Of a stretch of 64,000 nucleotides of DNA, positions 24,801-37,230 are shown one piece after another. The notes under the pieces were generated by a model. The model saw nothing but the letters and a program-made list of their open reading frames with translations, made no database searches and was not told the origin of the DNA. The position numbers and the translations under genes were made by a program. The stretch covers positions 62,001 to 126,000 of the forward strand of contig JAOCPU010000028.1 of NCBI GenBank assembly GCA_035772785.1. The letters run 5' to 3'. The stretch comes from Phlebiopsis flavidoalba. Its lineage: Eukaryota > Basidiomycota > Agaricomycetes > Polyporales > Phanerochaetaceae. Every line of letters starts with the position of its first letter. Positions within the stretch are counted from its first letter, which is position 1.

Positions 24801-26511
24801 CAAAGAATAGCGGGGTGAACACTAGAAGCGGATGAGTACGTGTGCAATATACGAACGTTCGTGGATACTTTACTGTCACGCTGGATAGGGTCATGGGCAA
24901 TACCGCTTAGCATGGTGAACTTGGACGTCTCATCAAGTCCAAAACGTTGCCCCATCCATGGGAAGAAATGGGTCAAACTGTAATGGCGTCCGCGTACACC
25001 CTTAGGGATACCTGTACTACCACTCGTGAACGAAAGCGTGCCAACGCTGTCAGGTCCCAGAGGGATGTCCGGGTTCGTGCCTGACAAAGATCGTTGAGGT
25101 GCAAGGACGTCCCTCAGCACCCTCTGGACTTCCGCCCATAATGGTTACCATCGGGGAGAAGTTCCAGCGCAGGAACCTCGACGCGGATTTTGACTTCGTT
25201 CGAGATGAATTCTCGTACAGAAGGCCCAATTCGTCCAGCGCCCTTGAGCACGACAAGTGCCCGAGGCTGGGCAACCTGAAGGTAGATTGTCTGTCTAGTT
25301 GGCGGATACGCGGGGTCTATGAGCAATTTCAGTATTCGATAAAACGCTTCCATCTGAGATGAGGGAACACACCTATGACGGAGAATGTTGCGCCCAGCCT
25401 TCAGAATAGCCATGACCGCGACCACGAGCTCTACACTCCTGTACGCATACACCATGACCACTTCCTCTCTCTGCACTCCTCCTTGTATCAGGTGATGTGC
25501 AAGAATGTTGGATGCACGAAGAATCGCTCCATACGTGAACGTAATCTTCTCCTGTGGTGTGTCAAGGTCGGGACTGGGAAGACACTGGATGACGCAGGGT
25601 CTGTCGGGGAATTGCTCTGCGTTCCGGGAGAAAATGTCTGGAATAGCACCCTTGAAGTCGCACCAGTTAAGGTCGGCTGTAGGGTTTGGGAGCAAAGCGC
25701 GCTGGGCAGGAGTGAGGAGAGGGACTGAGCCGACGGGAGAAAGAGGGTTGGAAGCAACCTTGCGTAGGAGAATGGAGAGTTTGATCAACGATGAAGTTGA
25801 TGCGTGCTTGGGAGAACAGGAGCGAATTGTAGATATAGATGATACGAAGGGATATATGCGGGGTCAGTGCAGCACGAGTGGGTCTCTTGTTGTCGCGTGA
25901 TGAACACAGTAAGGTCCGAGGTAAGGCTTGTTGTCCGCATGAAGTTCTCCATCGGTGCATCTGTCTCATCGAAGAAACGTACGCGGAAGAGTGGGCGAGT
26001 GAAACCGTCGAGACCATCGGACTTATCTTTGCCCAGTGCTTGTACGAATCGACTGACTCGTAGGGTACTGCATCCGCCTCTGCCTCTTTTTTCGACCAGC
26101 TGCACCTTGCGCACAACGCCCAGAATGGGGATCGTTTGGGTCTACGGAGAGGCGTAACACGAGTGGGTCCTGTGCTGAGGCCGATGATGAACCAATGAGC
26201 AGATCGGTTTTTTCGCCGGTGTATCGATGCAAGAGAACGGAGAACGGCGCGCTAGAGGAGAACGACGAACGATGTTGGAAGGCAGAAGGAGTGTTGCTGC
26301 CCGTAGGACTCATCGTCATCTTCTCCCTCATTCTCGTTGTATAACGCGAGCTTTAGTAGACTCAGGCAAGTCTGTTCGGAGAGGTCCGCGGCTAACGCAG
26401 CTTCGACAAGTCTGTGCCCGCCTAGCTGCCGTGGGTAGTCCGTCCGGTAGGGAGATCCTCGGGAAGATTTTGTAGGCGCGACACAACGCGCTGCAGGCGT
26501 GCATCTGCCAT
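21882..26511 (-). CDS. LYS2: L-2-aminoadipate reductase (lysine biosynthesis)
   Basis: Large fungal enzyme that activates alpha-aminoadipate as an adenylate, loads it on a carrier and reduces it to the semialdehyde (EC 1.2.1.95) in the lysine pathway. The start at 26511 gives [18 protein letters not shown] condensation-like N-terminal region follows (to about 25800). The adenylation domain has [13 protein letters not shown] (near 24990-25040), [10 protein letters not shown] (24535-24565) and Y-R-S-G-D-L-G-R-Y (24155-24200). The carrier site is [12 protein letters not shown] (near 23525-23565), with Ser as the phosphopantetheine site. The reductase domain starts [10 protein letters not shown] (near 23210-23245) and includes [10 protein letters not shown] (near 22620-22650). 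The stop is at 21882. Domain order excludes an ordinary multi-module NRPS. It needs a separate phosphopantetheinyl transferase, not seen here. Confidence 0.93.
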
Positions 26512-27557
26512 TTTGAGGGAGGAAGGAAGAGGTCGGGACAGAGTGTGTGTGAGGCTTGACATTTTAGGCGCGAGTCTTACTGAAGTTCTAATGACTCGGC
26601 CGAAGGGCGCTTGACTGGAGTCATCGTTCGTTCCGGGGGAAGGTAGAAGTGAACTGTGAGAAAACTGTGTCCCCAGAGCTTTAGAGACGAGGTGAATGGC
26701 CAAGTCCGCAAAGTTTATATGTCGATGTTTTGATGTCATGGTTCCACATGGACCCGTTACATGCACACCGATCTACACGCTGCGGCTAGCGCTAGATCTC
26801 CATATCGAGCCGAAGGCTTCGTGGCGGCCACGTGGACCAGGGGGCCTGCACTAATGCGAGCGCCCATATCACCTTATGCGAGGGGGGTAGCGACCCCACG
26901 TGACTAGGACCTCGAGCACTACCGAGCAGTTCCCCTCCCTGCTTCAAGCAGCTGCTACATGAATACTCGGATGTAAGGTTGAAAACGCGACAAAAAACAT
27001 TATCCCATTGACATATGTGCGATATAACTGCGGTCATTGCCCGAAAGCAACGTTGGCTGTCTGGCCCATACCCAGCCTATGTAGGCGCCCAGCTTGAGGA
27101 CCGCGATGTGTTCATGTCTACTGCTGTGGGTGTAAGGCGCTACTTCGGCTGTATCTAAGAAGAACCTTGCTGAAAGGCTAGTTATCCGCTGTATAATGGA
27201 GCAAACGGGACTATTCATGCTCCACAAACGACAGGGTGCTTTTCGGCGTCCCAGACGCACAGACGGGGCGCTTCACACAAGGTGATATGCGCGCTCGCGC
27301 TGGTGCTGGCCCCCTGACGTGGACTCATCTGGCGCGGGTGTTGTAGTACTACAACTTTGGGCCTCTTGCACTCCAACGACTTGTAATGGTGGTCACTCAA
27401 CGAAATGACCTGACTAGGGGTAAGTAATATAGTATGAAGTTATCAACAATACAGTACAGTATGATACTGGTCGTACGTTTTTCCGGCGAGCCTTCGCGTG
27501 AGTACTAGGTAGGAGTCGGAAGTAACACAGAATAGACTTCTGGAGTTGTCGGGAGCT
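26512..27557. other. Intergenic, no supported gene
   Basis: About 1 kb between the LYS2 start and the 3' end of the next minus-strand gene. The first part must hold the LYS2 promoter. Short open frames at 26792-27037, 27000-27260 and 27215-27400 have no recognisable content. Confidence 0.5.
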
Positions 27558-29421
27558 TTAAACTTCGACTGATCCCCACTCTCTCGTGTACTGGTCGTCT
27601 TCGTCATCAGGTGCAGGAGTCCATTCGATCACATCCATTACGGGGAGAGGTTTCTGCGCGCAGATAGACCCTCGCGATCTCCTCGTCTGTTGAGCTCTCG
27701 GCACCCGCTTGGTGAAGGGGTTCACCATCACTGGTTCCTTGACGTTCTCCTTGATATCTTCGTCATGCTCCTCAAAACCTCGCCGTCTGCATCCTCATCA
27801 TTGACACTTTCCGTTCCCTTCTCCTTGCCTTTGTCCTTACCCGCGTCTTTCCCCTTCCCCTTCTTCTTCGCGTCGTCTTCGTCACTGCTGACCATGTCAA
27901 CCAATCCGCTCTTTGTTAAACGCGCCATACGCCTTTCGGCACGCTGCATACGTTTCCTATGTATGCGGATGTGCAGGATAGGGTGTTATGGCGCTCAATG
28001 CGAATGGGAAGATGGCGCCGTCGGAATACGCAGAACACAATGACAGATCGCTCGCGTCACTCTCAGGTTCACTTGATGGGAACATGGGATCTGACGAAGG
28101 AACCGTTGTGGGAGTTTCTGAAGGGTCCCTCGGTCGGGCAATGGTACGCGCGCGCTTTTGGTGAGAACGGACGCTGACCAATGACGCGCTATGCGGTGAG
28201 GGCGGGCGCGCGTTGGAGTGCACGCTCCCGTTCAGCTTCGCGCTGCAGAAATCTGGGGAATGCACCTTCCCTATTCCATCGGTCGATGTGAGTTTGTGTG
28301 AGGGGGTGTAGAAGATGCTCGAGGTCCGAGCTGGGGAGTGGGAACACGGCTTCGCCGCCATCTTGGGTGGGCACGACGTGAGCGATTCGAACGAGTTCAC
28401 ACCGTGTTGCCACGCGCGTGAAAGACGTGGGGAGCATTCCCACTGCCTTTGCGTGCGGGGTACCGGAAGGGTGTTTGCAGTGATTATGAATAGAGATATC
28501 AGGCTGATGATGCTAGCAACGGTTGAAAAAAGGTTAATGAGGTCCTGAGGCTCAGAACATTGCTGGACTTACGTAAATGATGCCCCTATCATTCGATGGA
28601 CCCTCTGCGCCAGACCTTACCCAAAGTAAAGTCATCCTCGTGCCTCCCATGTCCAGTCTCCCTTCTCCACATCTTCATCCTCCAGCGTTTTAGGAAGGTC
28701 TGACGAGGAACTAGCGGCATTCTCAGGGGTCTAGGAGGTCCCCAAAAAGTCTGCATGCTTCGCGCACATGGCTAGATAGCTTCGTTCGGACTACTCCTCC
28801 AGCTTTGATGACACCAGGCTTGGTCGAGTTGGGGTGCACAGAGGCAGGCTTGAGTACCTCGAAGAAATGGCCGCCCCACTGTGACGAGACTGGTTTGGGC
28901 CCCGCTCGAGCCTTGCCTTTTTCTGGGCTAACGGCTCACGGACGTGCCTCGGAGTGACGTGCGGCGAGCTGATGGCAGCTTTAGCATGAGCGTCCGCTGA
29001 TGTCAGAGGCGAACAGGAAGAGAACGAGCTTGTGGAGGTGCCTAAAGGTGTAGTTGAGCGGAACTTGGACCACCCTGTGTATTCCACCCTCTGCGTCGCG
29101 TCTCTTCGCGGCCCAATGTGCGGCCTAGCCGCGTGTCCACGAGTTGAAAGCGAAGACATATGTGTTTTCCAAATGGTGGTTGGGCGCGGAAGTTCGAGGG
29201 CCGCCAAGGTCCGCTGTACGTTTGAGTCCAAATGGTTTGTAGGCGAGTCCTGAGGTACAGATAGTGGTGTTCGGATCGTGTATGCAAAAGGTGTAGAATG
29301 TGACGAGGCTCGAGGTCGGATCGGAGAGGAATATGATAAACGGGATCTGGCGTTTGGGAGGTGAGGGGGGTGTGGGCGAGTCGCAGCCTGAGTCGAAGAG
29401 GTCTCGCGCTCGTTTCACCAT
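27558..29421 (-). CDS. Uncharacterised protein with disordered, charged C-terminal half
   Basis: I do not recognise the family. The start at 29421 reads M-V-K-R-A-R-D-L-F-D-S-G-C-D-S-P-T-P-P-S, then P-F-I-I-F-L-S-D-P-T-S-S-L-V-T-F-Y-T-F-C-I-H-D-P-N-T, a folded-looking segment. A middle stretch has W-G-G-H-F-F-E-V-L-K-P-A-S-V-H-P (near 28830-28880). Another has T-R-C-E-L-V-R-I-A-H-V-V-P-T-Q-D-G-G-E-A (near 28355-28410). A helical region follows (I-D-R-W-N-R-E-G-A-F-P-R-F-L, near 28240-28300). Then comes a Lys/Asp/Glu-rich tract (27770-27890), and the end W-T-P-A-P-D-D-E-D-D-Q-Y-T-R-E-W-G-S-V-E-V with TAA at 27558. Frame switches are frequent, from introns, indels or both. Nuclear function is possible from the K-K-K-G-K-G-K run but is only a guess. 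Confidence 0.5.
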
Positions 29422-31357
29422 CTGGGAGTAAAGGGGGAGTGGTAGAAAGAGCCGTGAGGACGAGCCGATAAGGCGAAGAATGTGAGTGAGCTAGATTTAT
29501 GTAATTTCGTGTGCAGACGCAGAGAATATGCGCGTGGTGATTGGCGAGGCCAGCAGTGGAGGCAGACGCGGTGGGATTATATCAACGAACGCGGTCACGC
29601 GTTTTTCGTCTCACGCGCCGTCACCTGTCACGCATCACACACTCACGCTCAGTGGCGGCTCGATCACGTTCGGCACATTGCGACGTTGTACACCAAGTCC
29701 TCGCCAGCCAAAAAATGAACACAACACGGAAAGTAAGTCTGTACAAATAGCACCGATAATGCTATGCGGGGAGTTTTTAGTAGAGGTATGAAGTGCGCTC
29801 TTTGAAGCCACAAGCAGTGTTCTAAGGCGAACACCGTGAACGACAGTGCTTGCCTGATCCGGAGGTCTCCCATCAACAATCCGTTACATAGGCGTCTTAC
29901 TGCCCTTCTCCGCTTTGAACCTGCACACCATGGCACTCTGCGCCTCAAGCAATGACCTCTGTATTCCGCTCCGTTCACGGCCGAATTTACAAAACATGAT
30001 TACCCCACATTACTTACTCACATTCCCGCAACAGAACCGTTCGACAAAGCCTCCCGCATAATCCCAAAACCACAAGCGCAACATTGTTGTCTGTAACCTC
30101 TTTGGGCCGAATACTCTCATTGTGGGCGCAGCGGCTCTGCCGGCCTGTCTGTAAATTCAACCCTATGCGACGGCATTGATGCGAGGGACGTGGGTCGAGT
30201 GTAGCTTAGACCGCAAGCCCGGCTGGCCGATGAGTCAGGTCGATGAACCAGTTTTCACACTGGCACGCGCGGCGAACATCAATCAAAAACACCGCCATTG
30301 GACGAATGATGCCTAGCGCTTGGTACTGAAGGCGTAGGGTATAAAGGCCTGATGGTGACAGGCATATATCTGTAACATCTTGACTTGCACGACTTGACTC
30401 GAATTGTACCCACTACATGTCTCCTCGGCGTTTCACTTATAACCTCGTAAGCGATGCCCCTATGAAATACCACCCAAGCCATCTGCTGACAGCCACGCAA
30501 TGCTAGGGTGCGTGGCCAAATTGGCCTGCCGGTCGGTGTCAGGTGCAAGAGTTACCGATGTCTCTCTTGTGCAAGACTTTTTCGTGCGACCTGATGATTA
30601 GCCATGGGCACGTCGGCATTGAACACTTCGCGCCGTTACTAGCGATGGAACTTTCGAACAGTACGGTCTACTTCGCCCCCACAAGTATGCCTTAACATTT
30701 GTTGAGTGATTTTTGTCACCTAATCTTAGTGACGAATCGATGCGCGTGGTGTTGCAACTCGTAGATCCCAACGTTCTTCCGTAAACACAACCAGGAGATC
30801 GCACAAACCATACGAAAGTCAAGAGATTCCCTTTGACATGTTCAATAATGGAATGTCTTTACAGAACTCAGGACATAATCCGGGTTCTAATTAATCCTTC
30901 AACAAGCACAGATCGTCACGGTGGCCATTAATGAGAGAGCACATACTCCGAGGCGATGGACGAACTCCTACAGAGCTGGCAGTTGTAAGTGTAAAACTCA
31001 CATCTTCGATGACCTCACTCATTGGGTCAATTTCATGCAGGCGACATACACTGTGTTTGACATCTACGGCCTCTCTGGAAGAAGTCGTTCGGCCGAAATT
31101 GTCGTCAAACAGAACATGCAACTCGACGCGGCTTCGTTTGCTATCTCCACACGTTCTACGACGGCGTATACAAACCTCACTCTACCCGCAACAAACGGAT
31201 ACCGAGCTCTTCCCTTGTTCTGCGCAAGTTTGAACATCAGAGTTTTGCCGCATTAAGACATATATATCATTGCTTGGTCGGATACACTCACTGTGGGAAA
31301 GCAAAAAAAAAAAAAACAGATTTTGCTTTTCGAACATGTTCCTAGGGAGACGGTTCA
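29422..31357. other. Intergenic, no supported gene
   Basis: About 1.9 kb. Open frames at 29482-29791 (+), 29664-29978 (-), 30279-30548 (-) and 30921-31256 (+) overlap on opposite strands and show no conserved motif. An A run of 14 lies at 31303-31316. I see no RNA gene. Confidence 0.4.
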
Positions 31358-31758
31358 TCAGCACTGACCCATGGCATTTCGACACCTAAATAACGCTTCT
31401 TCGTGGTTCTGCAACTCAACAAGGCCGATAATTACCCTAATCGAGCACCCTGCCGTGATGAACAAAATTTCGGGGAGACCGTGAAAAGGCGCCGATTTGG
31501 TCGCTGAGCGAAGTGTCGTACCGGCTGGCTGCAATGCATATAGCCAAGATGCAGCCTGGAGACTCACACGCATAAATTGTCGCGGGTCGACGAGGAAGGG
31601 GGCAGCTTGAGAACACCATCAAAGACAAGTATGTTCCGTAATTCTTCGCCTGGACATGCGGTGCTGGATTGCGTTTTAGTGAGAAGGAGCCCGTTGGCCG
31701 ACGGATGGTAGTAGGAGGCATGCGAAGAGCTTTGGCGCGAGGTCAAAGGAGTCGCCAC
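31358..31758 (-). CDS. Possible small two-exon gene, unknown product
   Basis: Weak model. An open frame from 31758 (M-A-T-P-L-T-S-R-Q-S-S-S-H-A-S-Y-Y-H-P) ends at a good GTGAGT donor near 31567. An acceptor (CATTGCAG) lies about 35 bp on, and the following frame reads A-G-T-T-L-R-S-A-T-K-S-A-P-F-H-G-L-P-E to a stop at 31358. The intron would be shorter than average for this window and its phase does not close cleanly. It may be chance. Confidence 0.2.
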
Positions 31759-32184
31759 AAAATATTGGGGCCGATTAGAGACACAGCTTTTGAGAATCCC
31801 ACTTTTTTCAGCTCAATCCTCGACGACAGCTGAGATGTAATCACAACGAAAACATCTCATTCTATTTGCAATATACACAGTACATCTATTCTATGCCATT
31901 TTATGTTTGGAGGCCGGTTTCATTACTCTCTGCGTCTCCATCCCTCCATCTATCTACGCCGTCAACACACTTCGCAGTTGGTCCGTCGTACCAAACATGG
32001 TCCCTGGCCCTGCAGACCGTGCGCTTACGTGCTTGCTGCTTGCCGTCGTGGTGCATCTCTGCGCTGCTCAAATTGACAGTAGGGTGGGGCCTGCGCCAGG
32101 CTTTCCGATGCCGCCAGGTACAGGTCTTTAGACGTGTGTTTTTGAGCGTATCGCCCGCGGACGACGGCGTTGCCCACAGTGGTG

Positions 32185-32655
32185 TCACTTCGTCCACCAG
32201 AACGGTGCGCGAGTCTGAACACCGCGCGGGGCGCCTGAGGACTGCGGCGCACGCTGCTCTGGAACTTGTGGTGCCGGGCTCATGGTGTTGAACCGTTGTA
32301 AGGCGTTCTGTGGGCCCGCCCACTCCTGGGAAGACTAGTCAGGACTGACTCGTCATAAGTTATGGGATAGAGCTTACTTGCGGGCTCGGCAAAACGCGCC
32401 TCTCCCTGTGGGTGGCGGCATATGCTCGTCTTGGTCTATGCGCGTTGTGGCGCGCTGTGGCGCTCCCTCTAATAATTTTCGTCAGCATGATGTACAGGGA
32501 CTGCAGCGGGATTAGCTTGCCTTTGGGGAAGAGACTTCGATGTAGCTGTGGCCTGAAGTCGCCTTCTCGGCGTCCGGGGATGCGGCCGATGTTTTCGCAT
32601 CAGTGCCGACATAGTCGTTGTGACGTTGGTCAGTGATACCAGCAGAGTTCGACAT
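32185..32655 (-). CDS. Small uncharacterised protein
   Basis: Unrecognised. The start at 32655 gives M-S-N-S-A-G-I-T-D-Q-R-H-N-D-Y-V-G-T-D-A, polar and Ala/Ser/Glu-rich. A convincing intron with a GTAAGC donor and CCCAG acceptor lies at about 32330-32380. The last exon reads E-W-A-G-P-Q-N-A-L-Q-R-F-N-T-M, then a Pro/Gln-rich stretch and T-R-A-P-F-W-W-T-K, ending at TGA 32185-32187. The middle join (near 32440-32520) is unclear. The size of about 115 residues and the composition suggest a small disordered protein. No signal peptide or membrane segment is seen. Confidence 0.35.
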
Positions 32656-33102
32656 GTTTGAGGAAAAAATGTTCGTGAGATGTAATGGTTTCCCCGGCGA
32701 AGCGTGAAAGTGAATTCGTGCAGTGGTTGGGGGTTTGTGGGCAGGTTCGGGGTGTGCATGTTGGGTATATACTGCCAGGCCTCGTGTGGCTTCATTGAGG
32801 AGCTCGATGAGGAGCATTTGCGTCACAGCCGCAGCGACCTCGACGCCCGCTCGCCGTTTTTGATTGCCTCGGGGAGCGGGAGGGGGCAAGAGGAGCGGCG
32901 AGCGGCGAGTCTGACGTCAAAGCGCCTGTCCGGCTCTAATGTTGCGAATGCTCTGATAGAAAGTGTGAGAAATTATGCTCAAAGTTCGAGTACAGGCTTG
33001 TGTATGGTCATCTGATTGCATCGCGTTGATTTGAGTCTAGCCTCTGACTTGCTTCCTTATTATTTATTTGTTTATTACAATCTGTGTCTATCTGGCATAT
33101 AC

Positions 33103-35475
33103 TTAGTAACAAGCGTGAAAACAATCGCAAATACGCCTACATGTAGTCCCTAATCTATCAAAATCTATAGCCTTCTTCATCACGGTTCTGGGCATCCCAT
33201 CTTGTATTACGCGTTCACGTACAACGCGATATCCATTTCTTGCTGGTAGCCATCGGCATACTACATACCAGTACAGAACGCCGAGAAGCGAAATCGCACA
33301 ACCTGTGAACACATGCAACTATACAGGGAGTGTTAGCCCGAATATACGCGTGAATATAAGTAAAAAACATACCCAGTATGGGAGACTCTCGTATGGCCTG
33401 AACCGTGTGCAGGAGGTACTAGAGGGGCAACTGCGAGGAAGATATTCGATGCAAAAGAAGAACGCGATGACAGGTGAGTACGCTCTGAATGGCGGGCTCC
33501 AGTTATATAACTTTCCGAGCCCGACGCTTGGTATGTGCATCAGCAGAAGCCCGCCGGACACAAATGAGTTTGATGAGCGAGAGGGGATACGACGACACTG
33601 GTAGTTTCCGTCAGTTATCGCTTGCGCTTGCGCGTGTGCGAGAATTGACCCTACTATTCAGCATGAAGTGATACGCGTCGCCTGCAGGCATACAAGGACC
33701 ACAAGCGTCGCTGTGATGATGAACTGCTCGAACATCCCCGCCATTGGTGCATCAAAAGGCTTGTTGCTCGCGAAAGAACTTTGACCATGGTAGTATCCCC
33801 TCGCGGGCTAGTTCCTGAACGACTGAGCAGAAACCGTGTCAGTTGTATTTCATACCTTCAGATGTAGGAGCGACGTACCTCGGCCGTGTGAGAATAGTAC
33901 CGCAAGTACATTCCCGAGCGTCGATATCGCCACGATAGCACTTAGCACCTGCAACCCTCATGAACTTCATGCACACAACAACCCGACAAGAAAGTTTTTT
34001 CACACCGCTCAGTCCCTTGTCCCCACAGCCTGCCAAAGAACAACGCAGCGACGATACGCCCGCTTCCCAGAATCGTTTTCTTTGTCCACCACTGCATAAT
34101 ACGCAATGTTCACGAGCATATACACGGCTGTGATAGCGATCATCGCGGCTGGGGCAGCAAACTTGATGGTGCGGACTGGGTTCCGGATTTCGGACAGAGC
34201 ATAGTTGGCATTCGAGTAGCCGATGAAAGACCTATTGTTTCAGAATTAGAAAGGAAAGGAAGGGAAGTGGGATGATCATACCAAATGACATTGTATAGAC
34301 CTGTCACGAAGGCATTCGCGCCTCCACTACCGCTTTCCTTGCCACATTGTGCGCCATTCCAGGTTTTTGGGAGGCTGTACCGACCAACCGTTAGATTCTA
34401 GCCTCCTGAATCCCGTGAAATTGTTGAACTTACGTTCTCCAGTCTAAATCCTGGTAAACGCAACAATACCGCTATTCCACTTGCAGCAATTCCGCCAAAA
34501 TAGCAAGCTTGAAAGGCTCCAAGTGCGTTCTGTAGGCGCACGCCCCATTTGATGTGGGTTCCGTGTAGGAGGGAAGGCGAACGTGATGCATGCGAGGCTT
34601 GCCGTCCTCGCTGCTGCAGGTGTCGGAGGATGGGTCGGGTCGTATGCATGCATAATGTCTGGACAAATGTTATCACGCATTCAAATAGAATTTTCATATA
34701 TAGGCTTACATTCGCCGAACACGGTCGTGGATGCGGATATTGCCAGCCCTGTGGTGAAGTTAGCGTTCTGAAAATCCGATACTCGTGAAGCGTACTCACG
34801 ATGAACACTGCATACATGCTATACACACACGTAGCCAAAAAACTGCGGCCTTCGGTATATGAAGTCCAGATAGTTCTTTTCTCCCCCACTCCTCGGCAAG
34901 GCCTACCGACACCGAGTCCATCAATGCTTGAACCCGAAGCACATATAAGAACGCACTCACACGTTCCAAGCTCAATATACACCGCCAGTCCCACACGCCG
35001 CAACAAGCGCACCCAGCAGCCACAGCGCAAGCGAGAGAGCCCAACGCTCCCCGACGAGCGCAAGATCACGCTCGGCGTCGCAAGATCCTCTACATACATC
35101 CTCAGGCTCAGACCCACATTGCCACATCATATGAGGTAGGCGACGCACCCTGTTCCGATGACCCGGTTGAAGATGAGGAACGACGCGCTATTCCAGAACC
35201 CTGTGCGCGCACACCGTCAGCGCGCCGCTGCACCCGCGAGCGGGGTGTGACCGACGCACCGAGTTTGCGCTGGTGGTGGGGGACGTGGTCTGCCCATTCG
35301 TCTGTGTTGTCTGTAATGATCTTCTCAGCGAAGGCTATGAGACACATACGAGCGACGCACCATGTACGCTCGCTACTGCTCTGCTCCGTAATCTTGTGCG
35401 AGAGGCCGGCGAGGAGAGTAATGCCTCGCGCTCTTCTTCATCTCGTGCGGGGTTCGCCCCGACGTTTGAGCTCAT
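33103..35475 (-). CDS. Amino-acid permease, MUP1 (high-affinity methionine permease) type
   Basis: Polytopic plasma-membrane amino-acid/H+ symporter of the APC superfamily. The start at 35475 gives M-S-S-N-V-G-A-N-P-A-R-D-E-E-E-R-E-A-L-L. After two introns come W-N-S-A-S-F-L-I-F-N-R-V-I-G-T-G (35150-35200) and the first membrane helices, including L-A-T-P-S-V-I-L-R-S-S-G-S-V-G-L-S (near 35035-35085) and A-V-Y-I-E-L-G-T (near 34965-34985). H-G-T-H-I-K-W-G-V-R-L-Q-N-A-L-G-A (34520-34570) is strongly conserved in this family, as is V-I-W-S-F-I-G-Y-S-N-A-N-Y-A-L-S-E-I-R (34190-34290, across an intron). The last helices include F-R-A-Y-S-P-V-I-A-F-F-F (near 33455-33490) and G-C-A-I-S-L-L-G-V-L-Y-W-Y-V-V (near 33260-33305). 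The stop is at 33103. Multiple introns and several indels. Substrate is inferred from family. Confidence 0.85.
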
Positions 35476-36120
35476 CTATGTGAGGCGGTGGTGGCCCTGA
35501 AATTTTCTCCACTGAGCTGTTCGAGAGAGAGACTCGGAAAGAGATACTGCGAGCACATGGTTGAAGAACGCTTGGGAATTGCAAGCGCTACGACTGGATG
35601 GCGTAAGACCGAGTATATATCACGCAGACGGGTTTTGTCGTCGTTTACGAGCTCGAGGAATGGTGAGAGTCGTTGGACATACTGAAAACGCCAACAGTGA
35701 TACAATACACAGTAGGGGCTGTGGTTAACGAGCAGTGGTTCGCCGGAAGCCAAGGGCAAGCGTAAAAGGCGGTCGCGACTTGCAGCCGATCGTTTCGCAG
35801 TGCCCAGGGTCACGGCTCTCGCGCCTCGCGCGCGCTCGTAGGGGTCCCGGCCAAACAATGCAAAGCGCGAGTGAATTCTCGCTTCATTTGTGCGGATTTT
35901 CTGGCACATTCAAATCTCGATTGTCATCGGGGCTTACCTTTAGATCGCCAGGCCCCCGACGGGGCAGCAAATGAACGGGTTCTCAGAACCCAAGACACAA
36001 ACACGATCGGACGCAGTGACGACTCAGGGTTCGAGATTTTTTTTATCGGGTAGTTGTACAACTCGGGGTGCCATCCAGCTCAATAATACAATGGTTTTGT
36101 TTTACTTGGTTCGTATTAGT

Positions 36121-36820
36121 TTAGACGGTGCCGGACTTTGCGATCGTGACCTTGGCGGTGGGCTTGCCCGACGCGGTACCGTAGCTCTCGATCTTCTTGA
36201 CAAGGTCCATACCCTCGACAACCTCGCCTGCACGCACAATTCAGTTCCAGCGCATCAGAAACGAATGGGGACAACTCACCGAAGACGACGTGGGCACCGT
36301 CGAGCCAGCTGGTGACAACGGTGGTGACGAAGAACTGCGAGCCGTTGGTGTTGCGGCCGGCGTTCGCCATCGAGAGCAGACCGGGGCGGTCGTGCTTGAG
36401 CTGGAAGTTCTCGTCCTCGAACTTCTCGCCGTAGATCGACTTGCCGCCCGTGCCGTTGCCGCGGGTGAAGTCACCGCCCTGGAGCATGAAACTGCAAGCG
36501 CGGGCTCAGTGCCCGAATACGTCACAGCGCTTTTCACAACGAAAGGCATACCTGGGGGATGACACGGTGGAAACCAGAGCCCTGGAAGCCGAAGCCGTGC
36601 TGGCCGGTGGCGAGCTCACGGAAGTTGCGGGCAGTCTTGGGCACGACACGTCGTCCCTGAGGCGGAAGACGATGCGGCCAGCGGGGCGCGTCGTTGATGG
36701 TAATGTCGAACTGGACAGGGCAAAATTGTTAGTACGAGGACGGAAAAAATTGGGCGCAGACGAGGGGGAATTCCCCGCCGTCGCAGACGGTGCAGAGACT
36801 CACGAAAGACGTTTGGACAT
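36121..36820 (-). CDS. Cyclophilin A-type peptidyl-prolyl cis-trans isomerase
   Basis: Single-domain cyclophilin (EC 5.2.1.8) that assists protein folding, cytosolic and nuclear; binding of cyclosporin A is known for the family. Motifs: F-D-I-T-I-N-D-A-P near 36690-36715, [21 protein letters not shown] (36600-36670), [20 protein letters not shown] (36435-36490), [17 protein letters not shown] (36320-36372), and the tryptophan in [12 protein letters not shown] (near 36275-36312). The end T-I-A-K-S-G-T-V is followed by TAA 36121-36123. The chosen ATG at 36818-36820 heads a very short first exon (M-S-K-R-L-S), a layout common for fungal cyclophilins. The phase across the first intron is off by one, probably an indel. 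Confidence 0.9.
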
Positions 36821-37230
36821 GGTGATGAGGGTTGTCTGGAAAGAGGAGAGTGGAGAACCGCTTCGGTCGAGGGTGCAGTCTTAAAGTAGGCGGGCACTGC
36901 CGATCAGAGCAGATCAGCCATAAAATCAAAATTGGATTATCTTAACGCGCGTGACAATCCATCTGAATCTGTCACACCGGTCTCGTTTCCAGCTCTGTCC
37001 CTGCCACAACCACAAACGAGGTCATCGTCCACGTTCGTATACGAAAAATTGAACGACTTAGAAAGCAGGATCTCTGTCGAGTTGATACGCATATTAATCC
37101 CATTCGCAGATACAAGCCCCTTCCAGTGAAACCCCCATTTGCACAAGGACAGTCGTCATGAGGTCCCTGCCCACACAGCCCTCAAGCGTCCATCATAGGA
37201 ACAAGGGGCGAACGCTGGCACGCCTGGGGA

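Noticed and set aside
21882..26511. NRPS or NRPS-like secondary-metabolite gene
   Set aside because: A single adenylation-carrier-reductase order with a Lys2-type N-terminal region and the [10 protein letters not shown] motif is the lysine pathway enzyme, not a secondary-metabolite synthetase.
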